The notes: generated by a model not told the origin, from the sequence alone. Shown: positions 24,818-34,942, numbered from the stretch's first letter. The stretch: 48,720 nt of DNA from Desulfobacterales bacterium (GCA_018334555.1 JAGXLR010000004.1:1-48720), one strand, 5' to 3'. Made by a program: numbers and translations.

Positions 24818-25621
24818 ATGAAAAGCATAGAACAACCCAAAGTCTACCTGATCGCAAAAACCCAGTTGGTCCGCGAGGGTCTTGAAGACTATTTGAATGA
24901 TATCGGAAATCCGGATTGGCAGCCGGATGCCGAGGTATCCGACGGAGAAAACCTGGTCGAAGCCGCCGGCCGGATGTGTTACCGCAGCTGGCAGCCCTAT
25001 GACCCTTCAAAGCCGGAGGCGACCAACCCCAACGTCACCCAGGTCCGGCACGGCAATGAGCGATATATTGGAAACGTTTTGAAAAGCGGCCATGGCTCCC
25101 TTCTTGAGCATGTAAATATGACCTTCATCTGCCGAAACGTCTCCCGCGTATTCACCCATGAACTGGTCAGGCACCGGGCCGGAATGGCCTACAGCCAGGA
25201 AAGCCTCCGATATGTCCGCTTAGATGACCTCTCCTTCTGGGTCCCGGAGGCCGCCAGAAATAATCCGAAGGCCAAGGAAAAATTTGACGCCGTTATTGAC
25301 TTTCTGGAAAACACCCAGAAAGAGCTGGCAGAAATTTTTGGCATCCATGACTCACCCGATTTCACTGAGAAGAAGCATCTGACCTCCATGTTCCGGCGTC
25401 TGGCCCCCATCGGACTCGGCACCTCCATCCTGGTGACCGGCAATCTCAGGTCATGGCGGCATATCATCGCCATGCGGACTTCACCGGCGGCAGAAGAGGA
25501 AATCCGTATCGTGGCCGGTCAAATCGCCGAGATCTGCAAGCAGGCCTATCCCAATATTTTCCAGGACATGGAATTTGAGGTGGCATCCGGCACATGGCGG
25601 TTTGGCCATTCCAAAGTTTAA
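24818..25621 (+). CDS. thyX: Flavin-dependent thymidylate synthase ThyX
   Basis: Makes dTMP from dUMP using methylene-THF, NAD(P)H and FAD, replacing ThyA. The 267-residue product has the ThyX signature near residue 110 in the form LVRHRAGMAYSQESLRY. This gives RHR-x8-S, one residue longer than the common RHR-x7-S. Also present are GHGSLLEHVNMTF and the C-terminal dUMP-side segment TGNLRSWRHIIAMRTSPAAEEEIR. AAAGGAG lies 7 nt before the ATG. It is followed after 18 bp by an acyl-ACP thioesterase with no obvious functional link. No ThyA-type gene appears in the window. Confidence 0.93.
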   Translation: MKSIEQPKVYLIAKTQLVREGLEDYLNDIGNPDWQPDAEVSDGENLVEAAGRMCYRSWQPYDPSKPEATNPNVTQVRHGNERYIGNVLKSGHGSLLEHVNMTFICRNVSRVFTHELVRHRAGMAYSQESLRYVRLDDLSFWVPEAARNNPKAKEKFDAVIDFLENTQKELAEIFGIHDSPDFTEKKHLTSMFRRLAPIGLGTSILVTGNLRSWRHIIAMRTSPAAEEEIRIVAGQIAEICKQAYPNIFQDMEFEVASGTWRFGHSKV

Positions 25622-25639
25622 CGAGGCCCTCGCTAAGCC

Positions 25640-26410
25640 ATGCTTTACGAAACCAATTTAGCCGTCAGATACGCAGAGACCGGCATCGAAGGCCGGCTCA
25701 AGCCCGGCATGATACTGAACTACTTCCAGGATATTGCCAGCGATCACTGCGCCGAGCTGGGGGTCTCCGCACTCGACCTGCTGCCGAAAAACCTGGCATG
25801 GGTGGTATACCGGTACCATTTAAATATCTACCGGTATCCGTTATGGAAGGAAGATCTTCAATTCAAGACATGGCGCTACCCGGCGAACAATCTCTATGAG
25901 CTCAGGCAGTTTGACGTCCATGATAAGGCGGAAAACCTCATTATTACGGCAAAAAGCGCCTGGATTCTTACGCGGCTGGACAATAAAAAACCCGTGCGTC
26001 TGAAATACCACATGCCGGAGCAGCTGATGAACGGCCATCAGCAGCCGGTTGAGAACGATTTTACCCCCATCCCTGAGCGGACCGAAAAAGACGATGGCCG
26101 CTCCTTTTTGGTCAGGATGCATGATTTGGATTTTAACCGGCATGTGAACAACGCCGTATACGTCATCTGGGCACTGGAAAGCGTGCCCGCCGATATTGCC
26201 GCATCCCGCCTGCCGTATGAAATCTCGATTCAGTATCAGGGGGATGCGGTCTTTGGCGATCGGATCACCGCATTTACGCAGCCGTTTCCGGAAAAACCGG
26301 AATCAGAAGCCGCCTATCTGCACACGATCCACCATGACGGCGAGGATAAGCCGATTACCCGTGTTATTACCCGTTGGCATCCGTTTGATGCGTTTTCCCA
26401 GACGCCTTAG
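25640..26410 (+). CDS. Acyl-ACP thioesterase
   Basis: Hydrolyses acyl-ACP to free fatty acid, ending chain elongation. The 256 residues form two hotdog domains. The first (about 1-140) contains RYAETGIEGRLKPGMILNYFQDIASDH. The second carries the catalytic pattern DLDFNRHVNNAVYVIW, matching the D-x-N-x-H-V-N-N signature of plant FatA/FatB and bacterial homologues. In anaerobes such enzymes may provide free acids for membrane remodelling or lipoate/biotin precursors; the use here is unknown. It is probably cotranscribed with thyX. It converges on the TyrA gene with a 4-bp overlap of the 3' ends. Confidence 0.92.
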   Translation: MLYETNLAVRYAETGIEGRLKPGMILNYFQDIASDHCAELGVSALDLLPKNLAWVVYRYHLNIYRYPLWKEDLQFKTWRYPANNLYELRQFDVHDKAENLIITAKSAWILTRLDNKKPVRLKYHMPEQLMNGHQQPVENDFTPIPERTEKDDGRSFLVRMHDLDFNRHVNNAVYVIWALESVPADIAASRLPYEISIQYQGDAVFGDRITAFTQPFPEKPESEAAYLHTIHHDGEDKPITRVITRWHPFDAFSQTP

Positions 26411-27558
26411 AACCGCTCGATCAACCTATCGATAATAAACGTGGTCTCCCGCATGGCCTGATCGCTGAACGGGCCAAACCACTCGGCGATTTTTCCAAAC
26501 TCCTCCAGAAACCGTTCCTTGTCGTTTGCTTGCAGCATATCCAGGCTGTCCTGCAGGGATTGGATGTATTGCTTCAGCAAATCCCGCCGTTGTTTTGAGG
26601 CGAAAATAATTTCGCAGTAAAGCGACGGATCCTGGGCAAACAGGCGGCCCACCATGCCAAGCTCCAACCGGTATATAGGGCTTGTAAAATCAAGGGTCCG
26701 CTCAAGATTGATTTTTTTGCGGTATAAAAACCGTCCGAAGGCAAAAGAGGCGAAGTGGCGCAGCGCCTGGACGATATCCATCATCTCGTCATGTTCACGG
26801 GCATCGGCAGTTAGTACGACACTGCCCCATGCCGTAAACTGATCCAGCAGCCACTGGCATTCGGCAAGATGCCTGCCGGGAGTAGCCACGACTATCTGCT
26901 TGTCAAGAGAGGATGTCGTAGGGCCGAACAACGGATGAAGCCCGATCACAGGCCCCTCATGCGCTTTAAGCATGACCGATAAGGGGGAGGCCTTGATGCT
27001 GGTAATATCGGCCAGCACGGCACCCTTCGGCAGGTACGGGGCAAGCTGAGCGATAATGGGATTCGTCTGATCAATCGGAACACTGATCAGGGCGGCATGG
27101 ATACCGGCGCACAGCCGCCTGGCATCATGCCAATCGGACTTGTCGAGAATACGGACCTGGTAGCCGGCCTCGGCAAATCTGCTTTCGAAATACCGGCCCA
27201 TCTCCCCCCTGCCGCCGACGATAAGGATCACGCCCCCCGGCAAGACCGCCTTGCTGCCGATCCGCTGCGTCTGCTCGACCCGGGACTGCCTTAGAATAAG
27301 CCGGTAGAGTTCCTCGACAAAACAGGGTTCGAGCCCGGCGGAGGCCCCCTGCGATCGGCGACTGGAAATAAGGTCCTCTTCCCTTGACGGATGATAGACC
27401 GGCAGGTTCCGGGCCTTCTTTATTTCCGTCACCCGTTTGACCTCCCGCTGGCGTTTTGCCAACAAAGAGACGATCTGTTCATCAATTCCGTCGATCGCCG
27501 CCCTTAACTTTTCAAGCCGATCACTGTCGTCGCCGTTTTTACTATCTGAAACTGTCAA
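26407..27558 (-). CDS. tyrA: Bifunctional chorismate mutase/prephenate dehydrogenase
   Basis: Tyrosine biosynthesis: chorismate to prephenate to 4-hydroxyphenylpyruvate. Residues about 10-95 are an AroQ chorismate mutase (LEKLRAAIDGIDEQIVSLLA, EVKRVTEIKKARNLPVYHPSREEDLI). Residues about 108-383 are the dehydrogenase, with NAD-binding ILIVGGRGEMGRYF, the ADITSIKASP segment and the substrate His in GLHPLFGPT. The 383-residue fused layout matches the enterobacterial T-protein. It starts 15 bp after the stop of the TtuA-like gene and is probably cotranscribed with it. Confidence 0.93.
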   Translation of the reverse strand: MTVSDSKNGDDSDRLEKLRAAIDGIDEQIVSLLAKRQREVKRVTEIKKARNLPVYHPSREEDLISSRRSQGASAGLEPCFVEELYRLILRQSRVEQTQRIGSKAVLPGGVILIVGGRGEMGRYFESRFAEAGYQVRILDKSDWHDARRLCAGIHAALISVPIDQTNPIIAQLAPYLPKGAVLADITSIKASPLSVMLKAHEGPVIGLHPLFGPTTSSLDKQIVVATPGRHLAECQWLLDQFTAWGSVVLTADAREHDEMMDIVQALRHFASFAFGRFLYRKKINLERTLDFTSPIYRLELGMVGRLFAQDPSLYCEIIFASKQRRDLLKQYIQSLQDSLDMLQANDKERFLEEFGKIAEWFGPFSDQAMRETTFIIDRLIERF

Positions 27559-27573
27559 GCCCGATACGCCCTT

Positions 27574-28506
27574 TCAAAGTTTGCCCGCTTCCTTTTCGGC
27601 CGCAATTCTTTCTTTAAGATCACAGATGAAACACTTGTCCGGCTTTATGGTTTTATACCCGCATATCGGGCACCGGTTGACCGGCTCTGCCTCCGATTCC
27701 CTGTGTTCGGGCAACGGCAGCTGATCCTTGAAGGTCCTTAAAAACCCGAAGTAGAATTCCGCTTTTATGCCCGGCATCCGGGCGGCCAGGGAATTGAACG
27801 TATCCTTGTATACAGGGCTTGTGGCGCCCTTTGAATGCGGACAGACGCTTTTGGGCGCCTCGATTTGATGCATTTCGATAAACTTCTGCATCTCCCGGTC
27901 GGTCATCATCACAAGCGGTTTAACACGGGCCGCCATACCTTTCTCAGCAGGCAGGACAGGCGATTGACGAAACATGTACCCGATATACCAGTGAAGCACG
28001 TTGCTGAATAAGGCGGCGTTCTCGTCATCCAGGTTATGTCCGGTTGCCAGCGTATTACAGCCGTGATCCAAAGCCAGCCGGTTCAAAAAATACCGCTTGA
28101 CCGTCCCGCATAGGGAGCACGGCGGTTTCCCGGAAAGCCGGCAGGCCTCATCAAATTCACAGCCCATAAGGGCTTTGAACGTATAAACATGGACCGGCAG
28201 CTGCTGCTGATCCGAAAATCTGCGCACCTTTTCTTCGGATTCCCTGGAATACGCGCCGAAACCATTGTTAATATGAACCGCGATGACATGATAGCCCAGC
28301 TCGCTCAGTATCTTCCAGGCGCCCATGCTGTCCTTGCCCCCGGAAACGCCGACCAGTATGGGCCCATGGTTTTCAAACATCCGATAGTTCTTAACCGTCC
28401 GGCTTACCTGCCGCAGCACATGCTCGTGAAAATGCGTTTCGCAGAATGCGGCGTTGTGCCGCGGGATCTTTATAAAAGCGGGATCCTTGCATACCGTGCA
28501 CTTCAA
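27574..28506 (-). CDS. TtuA/Ncs6-type tRNA thiolase with zinc fingers
   Basis: An ATP-pyrophosphatase family enzyme that thiolates a tRNA base. The 310 residues show an N-terminal zinc finger (C3, C6, C22, H25), the PP-loop SGGKDS (55-60), the cluster cysteines C130 and C133 in PPCSLCG, C222 in VCPHS, and a C-terminal CxxC/CxxC zinc finger (CPICG, CFICD). Two terminal zinc fingers plus three cluster cysteines are the TtuA layout ([4Fe-4S]-dependent 2-thiolation of U54 in thermophiles) rather than TtcA. TtuA normally uses the sulfur carrier TtuB, which is not seen here. In a probable mesophile the target could be another base. First gene of a two-gene unit with tyrA. Confidence 0.85.
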   Translation of the reverse strand: MKCTVCKDPAFIKIPRHNAAFCETHFHEHVLRQVSRTVKNYRMFENHGPILVGVSGGKDSMGAWKILSELGYHVIAVHINNGFGAYSRESEEKVRRFSDQQQLPVHVYTFKALMGCEFDEACRLSGKPPCSLCGTVKRYFLNRLALDHGCNTLATGHNLDDENAALFSNVLHWYIGYMFRQSPVLPAEKGMAARVKPLVMMTDREMQKFIEMHQIEAPKSVCPHSKGATSPVYKDTFNSLAARMPGIKAEFYFGFLRTFKDQLPLPEHRESEAEPVNRCPICGYKTIKPDKCFICDLKERIAAEKEAGKL

Positions 28507-28563
28507 AAATAGACTCCCGACCTAGCGGTATCTCCCCCCCGGTCAGCCGGCCCGGAAGGATTA

Positions 28564-28792
28564 CTTCTAAGTAACTTGAAAATATATATTAATATTCCAG
28601 AAGCTTAGCTCTCTGTCATTCCGAGGAGCAAAAGCGACGAGGAATCTTGTTTGTTAAAGATTTCTCGCTGCCGCTCGAAATGACAAAACTCGCTGCCGCC
28701 CGAAATGACAATGCGGATGTTTTTTTGCGTTACTTTTCTGCAAAAATGGCGCGCCAGCGCAATAAATCGCTTTTTACGAAATTGTCAACTTT
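28564..28792 (+). repeat. Family C dispersed repeat, copy 2
   Basis: A divergent copy with a local tandem duplication of about 22 bp (two successive CTCGCTGCCGC(T/C)CGAAATGACA units). It ends in CGCTTTTTACGAAATTGTCAA. It occupies most of the 28507-28841 gap, which has no gene. Confidence 0.8.
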
Positions 28793-28841
28793 GAACCCTG
28801 TACCTTACACCTTAAACCTTGAATTCACTTAGATGCCATCA

Positions 28842-30176
28842 TCAAAGACGCTTGACCAACTGATTGGCCGCCGTCAGCATTGGATCCCACACCGGGCTGA
28901 AAGGCGGTGCATAGGCCAGGTCCGTCTGGCTGAAGTCCTGAACCGTCATATGTGCATGCAGGGCGACGGTCGGCCCCTTTATACGATGGGCCACGCCTTC
29001 TTTGCCCACCATCTGGGTTCCCAGAAGACGGCCGGATTCCCTGTCCCCCACCATATGAACCCAAATACTGGTAGCGCCGGGATGCGCGTGCGCCCTGGAC
29101 CTGGCCTTGATCGTCACGGATGCCGGATCAAAACCGGCTTCCTCCGCCTGTTTCACGCTAAGGCCCGTTCTGGCAACCTCGAGCTCAAAAACCTTGAATA
29201 CGGCCGAACCGGCAATTCCCTGAAGATAAACGTTTTTGCCGCAGATACGATCCGCCGCCGTCCAGCCTGCCCGGTTTGCCACCAAAGCAAGCGGAATATA
29301 TACCTTCTCTCCGGTGACGACATGGTAGGCATCCGCACAGTCGCCTGCGGAAAAAATCTCCGGCAAAGAAGTCTCGACCTTCCTATCGACCGCTATGGAA
29401 TCCTTGGGCCCCAGCTTGATGCCTGCATCAGCGGCGATTTCACTGTTCGGCCGGACACCGAGGCCCATGACTACCATATCCGCTTCCAGCCGTTTGTCTT
29501 TACAGACTACCGAGAGATTTTTCCCGTTTTTTTCTATCTTTTCAACCGTATGATCCGTATACAGGGAGACATCATGCGCCGCCAGGGTTTCCTTGACGAC
29601 CCCGGCGATCTGTTCATCGTAGTTTCTCATGAACCCCCGGGTCGTGCCGACGACTTCGATTCCCCTTTCTCTCAGGGATTCGGACATTTCAAGGCCGATA
29701 TAGCCCATGCCCACGAGTACCGCCTGACGCACATCATTTTGTCTCAGGTAGGCCTTGATATTTCTTCCGTCGGAAAGGCCCTTTAGCGGCAGCACCCCGC
29801 TACTATCGATGCCTTCAATATCCGGCATAATGGGGGAGGCGCCGGTGGCAATCAATAAATAATCGTATTGAAACGTCGCCTCTTTTCCCGAATAGTCAAC
29901 CGCCTTAACCGTCTGTGCCTCCGGATCAATGGATCGGGCCCGGTAACCGGTCAAAAGATTGATGCCCTGCTTGTCCCGGAAAACCTGGGCCTGCCTGACG
30001 ACCAGATCGTCAATATCCCGGTTTGGATCGGAAATATTGTAGGGCATCCCACAGGCGCTGTAGGAGACATCCATTGTCTGTTCCAGAACGGTCACATTCA
30101 TATCCGGTTGGTTTCTTTTCGCCCGGCTGGCTGCGCTCATCCCTGCCGCATCACCGCCAATCACCAGAAAATCCAT
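28842..30176 (-). CDS. CoA-disulfide reductase-like FAD/NAD(P) oxidoreductase
   Basis: A flavoprotein of the single-cysteine pyridine-nucleotide disulfide reductase class. The 444 residues have the FAD fold at the N-terminus (VIGGDAAGMSAASRAKR), the active-site Cys C42 in SYSACGMPY, the NAD(P) fold (VLVGMGYIGLEMSESL, about 152) and FAD motif GDCADAYHVVTG (about 275), then a dimerisation domain. Relatives reduce CoA disulfide, persulfides or polysulfide, or act as NADH oxidases. Without a fused rhodanese domain the substrate is open. It is monocistronic between a family C repeat (3') and a family A element (5'). In a sulfur-metabolising anaerobe, CoA-persulfide or CoA-disulfide reduction is the likely role. 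Confidence 0.88.
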   Translation of the reverse strand: MDFLVIGGDAAGMSAASRAKRNQPDMNVTVLEQTMDVSYSACGMPYNISDPNRDIDDLVVRQAQVFRDKQGINLLTGYRARSIDPEAQTVKAVDYSGKEATFQYDYLLIATGASPIMPDIEGIDSSGVLPLKGLSDGRNIKAYLRQNDVRQAVLVGMGYIGLEMSESLRERGIEVVGTTRGFMRNYDEQIAGVVKETLAAHDVSLYTDHTVEKIEKNGKNLSVVCKDKRLEADMVVMGLGVRPNSEIAADAGIKLGPKDSIAVDRKVETSLPEIFSAGDCADAYHVVTGEKVYIPLALVANRAGWTAADRICGKNVYLQGIAGSAVFKVFELEVARTGLSVKQAEEAGFDPASVTIKARSRAHAHPGATSIWVHMVGDRESGRLLGTQMVGKEGVAHRIKGPTVALHAHMTVQDFSQTDLAYAPPFSPVWDPMLTAANQLVKRL

Positions 30177-30314
30177 ATGCCCTTCCTTTCCCTATATCGC
30201 TTGAATAATTCAACAGCACGATTATGATATTGATAGACAGACTAATACGAATCGGCGTATAAGTAAATAGGCGGTAGCGACATTTTCATCCTTATCAACA
30301 AACATCAATCAATA

Positions 30315-30522
30315 CCTAAATTGAGCGATTTTCAAGTTTACCGCAGATACAAGGAAAATGATCTCGAGCGATAGTTGTCTATGCGAGACATCATTTGACG
30401 CAGTAGATGCGGTGAAATTGGAAATCCCGGAGGGTTTCAAATTTTTTGATCAAAAAATAATTCAATATCCTGAAAATAAGATAAAAATTAAACCTACAAA
30501 AAATTGAAACGCTCAATTTAGG
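30315..30522 (+). repeat. Family A MITE-like element, full length
   Basis: 208 bp, almost identical to 7222-7430, with 13-bp termini CCTAAATTGAGCG/CGCTCAATTTAGG. The flanks CAATA/GAATA are an imperfect 5-bp duplication. It lies between the divergent CoA-disulfide-reductase-like gene and the glycogen operon. No other feature is seen in this gap. Confidence 0.88.
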
Positions 30523-30598
30523 GAATATTTTTCCTTCAGGTGGACGGGTATGTTTGATTTTTACAAGTTTGGACAATCCTTTAAACTGACTTAAGCCC

Positions 30599-33500
30599 AT
30601 GACCGACAATGCTCTGAAACAGGATCCCGAACCGGCGCGCCATCTGCTGAAGACCCGCGGCGATACGATTACTTTTACATTGACCCTGCCTGATGAATGG
30701 CCCGGCCGGGCATGGCTCAGAACCAACCTCGGCCATATCAAAACCATCCGCCGTGAGATCACCCGGGCGATCACCCATGAGGAACCCCTGCTGGGCCGGG
30801 ACTGGTATGACATCCCGATGCCGTCGATCGACGGGAGGCGATTCCAACTGAAACTCGGGCTTTGTGACGTCGGGCATTTTGAGGCCAAATGCCTTTTTCT
30901 GCCTACCGATCGGTTCACCCCCATATGGCCCCCGGGCGATAATGTAAAAGTCAATGTGGAGCCCACGGATACCTGTTGCGCCAATACTATATATAACGCG
31001 TTTGTCCGCCAATTTGGGCCAAACAAAGACGGCTCGTTTGAGATGCCCGGTCAAAGAGACGATGACATCAAAGGACTGGATGAATCAGGTTATACGGTCA
31101 TCCCGCCTTCCGGGACATTCCGGGATCTGATCGCCGAGCTTGATTTCATCATCGGCCACTTGGGATGCCGGATCATTCAACTGCTTCCAATCAATCCGAC
31201 GCCCACCACCTATGGACGAATGGGACGATTTGGCAGCCCGTATGCATCGCTTGATTTCACAGGTATTGATCCGGCCCTTGCCCGGTTCGATCCTATGGCG
31301 ACGCCGCTTGAACAGTTTATCGAACTGGTGGATGCGGTTCATGCCAGAGGGGGCAAACTCATACTTGATATTGCACCGAACCATACGGGTTGGGCGGCGG
31401 AACTCCACGAGACCCATCCCGAATGGCTGGCCCGGGATGAAGCGGGAAACATTGAGGCCCCCGGTGCCTGGGGCGTCACCTGGGCCGACCTGGCACGGCT
31501 GGATTATCGGAATAAGGATTTGTGGCAATACATGGGGGAGGTGTTTCTGACATGGTGTCGACGCGGTGTGGACGGATTTCGATGCGACGCCGGTTATATG
31601 ATTCCGCTCTGGGCATGGATGTATATTGTATCCATCGTGCGAGACCAATACCCGGAAACTATTTTCTTCCTCGAAGGGCTGGGGGGGAAAATCTCCGTTA
31701 CCCGCGATATTTTGAACAAAGCCGGCTTTGACTGGGCCTATTCCGAACTTTTCCAAAATTATGACCGCAACCAGATCGAGCACTATCTGCCGGAGCCCAT
31801 GCGCATTTCCACTGAAGACGGCCTTATGATTCACTACGCCGAGACCCATGACAACAATCGGCTGGCAGCCACGTCGACCCGCTACGCCGCCATGCGAACG
31901 GCGCTCTGCGCCCTATGCGCCCCTCAGGGCGGCTTCGGGTTTGCCAACGGCGTGGAGTGGTTTGCGGCCGAGAAAATCAATGTCCATGATGCCGGTTCCC
32001 TGAATTGGGGAAGCAAGAAAAACCAGGTAGCGCGAATCAGCCGAATAAACCGCCTGCTGCAAACCCATCCGGCTTTTTTCGACCAGACCGATATCCGGAT
32101 GATTCAGACCGGCGGGGGAAACGCCCTTGTCTTTCTCAGGCATCACCCCCCCTCCGGCAAACGGCTGCTGATACTGGTCAACCTGGACTGCGAAAACCAG
32201 ACAAAAATTCATTGGCACCCCGATGATGCGGGAATCCGGTCAACGCTCTACACGGATCTGCTCTCGGAGCAAACGATCCATGTGGATGCCGTAAATGAGC
32301 GTTCATATGCGGCCATCCTTCAGCCCGGGGCGGTTTACTGCCTGTGCGCTAAAGAAGAAGGCGGCGTTTTCGACAAAGCCCCCGGACTGCCGGAACGGAT
32401 TGCCCATCAGCGCCTTCGGGCGGCCGCCCTTGAAGTTTTCCGGGCATATTATGGAACCACGCATCTGGGCGATTTCGACCCGGATGCCGCGGCAGCCGAC
32501 CTGGCCGCCGATCCGGTCTCATTCTGCCGGCGGCTGAATCCTTTCGGCAGCGAACATCGCATCATCCGATGGCAATGGCCGACAGACCGCCGCCGCCAGG
32601 TCATGGTTCCGCCGGGATATTTTCTGATGATAACCGCCCCCCAACCGTTTCGCGCCCGTATTGTCCGCCAGGCCGACGAAGGCGAAAGAACATGCGCCAT
32701 CGCCGATTGTCTGTATCAGACGAACGGTTCGTCCTTCGTTCTTTTCCCGCCGCTCTCGGCGAATAAGACCCATATCCGACGATGGCTGAAGCTTTCCGTT
32801 TTTAATGGGGACGGCTGCGAACATTCAGAATCTGGATTGCTCTATCTGGCGTCATCTGAGAATGCGGCCGCCCGACAGGTATTTACCCGGCGGATGCTCA
32901 AACAATCGACATATAAATTCCTTGGCGCCAACGCCCGCGGGGCCATGACACGCGTGCATTCGGCATGGTCCCAAATCAACAGCAAATATGACGGCCTTCT
33001 TGCGGCAAATTTAAACCCCGATTATCCGGAGGACCGGCAGATGATGCTTGTCCGGTGCCGGGCATGGCTGGTATTCCAGGGCTATTCACAGGATATCGCC
33101 ATCGAATGCCTGCAAAACTTCCGGGTCAAAAATACCTCCGCCTGCACATGGCATTTCACCATACCCTGCGGCCAGGGGCAGCATGTCCCCTTAACGTTCA
33201 CATTACAAATGGGCCCGGACAGCAACCGAATCATTGTCACGGCAAAACGTCTGAGGGCAGACGAACAATCCGACCGGCTTCCGGATGATAAACCGGTCCG
33301 GTTGATTATCCGCCCGGATATCGACGACCGGAATTTTCATGCCAACACCAAGGCCTATCTCGGTCCGGAGCACCAATGGCCAAAGAACTGCCATACAAAG
33401 GATAGCGGATTTGAATTTTTGCCAGAGGCGGCTCGCAGGCTTACTGTTTCAAGCTCGGACGGCGATTTTACCTGGGAGCCGGAATGGCAGTATATGGTCT

Positions 33501-34942
33501 ATCTGCCGGTTGAAGCCGAACGCGGCATGGACCCGCACACGGACCTCTTCAGCCCGGGCTACTTCTCCATCTGTCTCATGGGCGATCAAACAGTCGATCT
33601 TGTTGCAGCGGTCAATGCGGATGCCAACTCCCGGGAAATGGCAAACCGGCCTGAGCGGCCGGCAGATCCCCCGTCCCTTGCGTCCGGTGGTTTACCGATC
33701 GAGACCGCACTGAAGCGGGCGCTTAAAACCTATATCGTGCAACGGGGTTCGCTGCATACGATTATTGCCGGCTACCCCTGGTTCCTCGACTGGGGGCGGG
33801 ATACCCTGATTGCGTGCCGGGGCCTGATTGCCGCCGGATATCTGGCCGAGGCGGAGGCCATCCTGATGCAGTTTGCCGCATTTGAAGAAAAAGGCACCCT
33901 GCCGAACATGATCCGCGGCGATGACGCCCGCAATAGGGATACCTCGGATGCGCCGTTGTGGTTTTTCGTCGCATGCGACGATCTGATGAAGGCCGGCGGC
34001 AGTGACGCGCTTCTGGGAAAATCCTGCGGCAGGCGCACCGTTTTCCAGGTCATGGCCTCGATTGCGGAGGGCTATACCAACGGCACCCCCAACGGCATCC
34101 GCATGGACAAAAAAAGCGGCCTGATTTATTCACCGCCGCACTTTACCTGGATGGATACCAATCATCCGGCCGGCTCCCCGCGCCAGGGCTACCCGATCGA
34201 GATCCAGGCATTGTGGCATTTTGCCTTGAAACTGATGGCCCGGATAGACAATCAATCGACTGACTGGCAGGCAATGGCCGAAAAAACCAGGCGATCGATC
34301 GAAGAACGATTCCTTTTTCCGAAAAGCGGATATCTTTCCGACTGCCTGCATGCGGATGCCGACACATCGGCGATCCAGGCGGAAGCGGATGATGCCCTCC
34401 GGCCCAACCAGATTTTTGCCGCCACCCTTGGCGCTGTTGCCGACAAGAAAATCCTGTATCCAATGCTTGACGCCTGCATGGAACTGCTGGTCCCCGGCGC
34501 CATTCGAAGCCTGGCGGACCGACCGGTTAAACGGCCGCTGCCGATCTATCACGACGGACAACTGTTAAATGATCCCTCTCATCCGTATCAGGGCATCTAT
34601 ACAGGAGATGAGGATACCCGGCGAAAACCGGCGTACCACAATGGCACGGCCTGGACCTGGATATTCCCCTCGTTCTGTGAAGCCTGGGCCCTGGCTCATG
34701 GCGGAGCATCGGCAAATACGGCGCTATCCTGGCTGTCCAGCAGCATTCTTCTTTTGGACGCCGGATGCGCGGGGCAAATCCCCGAAATCCTTGACGGCGA
34801 CTATCCGCATACGCAGCGGGGCTGTGATGCCCAGGCATGGGGGGTCAGCGAGCTGCTGAGGGTATGGTTAAAACTAAATAATGAGAAGGAGCATAATGAT
34901 GAGCCTAAGAAAACAATACCTGAAAACGCGGCCGATCTGTAA
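30599..34942 (+). CDS. Two-domain glycogen debranching enzyme (GH13-like plus GH133), AGL-like
   Basis: A 1447-residue protein combining both activities of indirect debranching. The N-terminal half (about 100-560) is a GH13 barrel with DIAPNHTGW, the nucleophile Asp in GVDGFRCDAGY, an acid Glu in FFLEGLGG and AETHDNN. It would transfer oligosaccharides (4-alpha-glucanotransferase). The C-terminal part (about 1040-1440) is an amylo-1,6-glucosidase domain with GYPWFLDWGRDTLIACRG, LPNMIRGDDARNRDTSDAPLWF and TAWTWIFPSFCEAW. The middle is beta-rich and unassigned. Length and layout resemble eukaryotic AGL; most bacteria use GlgX or a stand-alone GH133. No convincing SD precedes the ATG. It overlaps the CBM48 gene by 47 bp and opens the glycogen operon. 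Confidence 0.9.
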   Translation: MTDNALKQDPEPARHLLKTRGDTITFTLTLPDEWPGRAWLRTNLGHIKTIRREITRAITHEEPLLGRDWYDIPMPSIDGRRFQLKLGLCDVGHFEAKCLFLPTDRFTPIWPPGDNVKVNVEPTDTCCANTIYNAFVRQFGPNKDGSFEMPGQRDDDIKGLDESGYTVIPPSGTFRDLIAELDFIIGHLGCRIIQLLPINPTPTTYGRMGRFGSPYASLDFTGIDPALARFDPMATPLEQFIELVDAVHARGGKLILDIAPNHTGWAAELHETHPEWLARDEAGNIEAPGAWGVTWADLARLDYRNKDLWQYMGEVFLTWCRRGVDGFRCDAGYMIPLWAWMYIVSIVRDQYPETIFFLEGLGGKISVTRDILNKAGFDWAYSELFQNYDRNQIEHYLPEPMRISTEDGLMIHYAETHDNNRLAATSTRYAAMRTALCALCAPQGGFGFANGVEWFAAEKINVHDAGSLNWGSKKNQVARISRINRLLQTHPAFFDQTDIRMIQTGGGNALVFLRHHPPSGKRLLILVNLDCENQTKIHWHPDDAGIRSTLYTDLLSEQTIHVDAVNERSYAAILQPGAVYCLCAKEEGGVFDKAPGLPERIAHQRLRAAALEVFRAYYGTTHLGDFDPDAAAADLAADPVSFCRRLNPFGSEHRIIRWQWPTDRRRQVMVPPGYFLMITAPQPFRARIVRQADEGERTCAIADCLYQTNGSSFVLFPPLSANKTHIRRWLKLSVFNGDGCEHSESGLLYLASSENAAARQVFTRRMLKQSTYKFLGANARGAMTRVHSAWSQINSKYDGLLAANLNPDYPEDRQMMLVRCRAWLVFQGYSQDIAIECLQNFRVKNTSACTWHFTIPCGQGQHVPLTFTLQMGPDSNRIIVTAKRLRADEQSDRLPDDKPVRLIIRPDIDDRNFHANTKAYLGPEHQWPKNCHTKDSGFEFLPEAARRLTVSSSDGDFTWEPEWQYMVYLPVEAERGMDPHTDLFSPGYFSICLMGDQTVDLVAAVNADANSREMANRPERPADPPSLASGGLPIETALKRALKTYIVQRGSLHTIIAGYPWFLDWGRDTLIACRGLIAAGYLAEAEAILMQFAAFEEKGTLPNMIRGDDARNRDTSDAPLWFFVACDDLMKAGGSDALLGKSCGRRTVFQVMASIAEGYTNGTPNGIRMDKKSGLIYSPPHFTWMDTNHPAGSPRQGYPIEIQALWHFALKLMARIDNQSTDWQAMAEKTRRSIEERFLFPKSGYLSDCLHADADTSAIQAEADDALRPNQIFAATLGAVADKKILYPMLDACMELLVPGAIRSLADRPVKRPLPIYHDGQLLNDPSHPYQGIYTGDEDTRRKPAYHNGTAWTWIFPSFCEAWALAHGGASANTALSWLSSSILLLDAGCAGQIPEILDGDYPHTQRGCDAQAWGVSELLRVWLKLNNEKEHNDEPKKTIPENAADL

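Noticed and set aside
28833-29786. 317-codon plus-strand frame opposite the CoA-disulfide-reductase-like gene
   Set aside because: No family motif. The minus-strand protein has complete FAD, NAD and active-site motifs over the same DNA.
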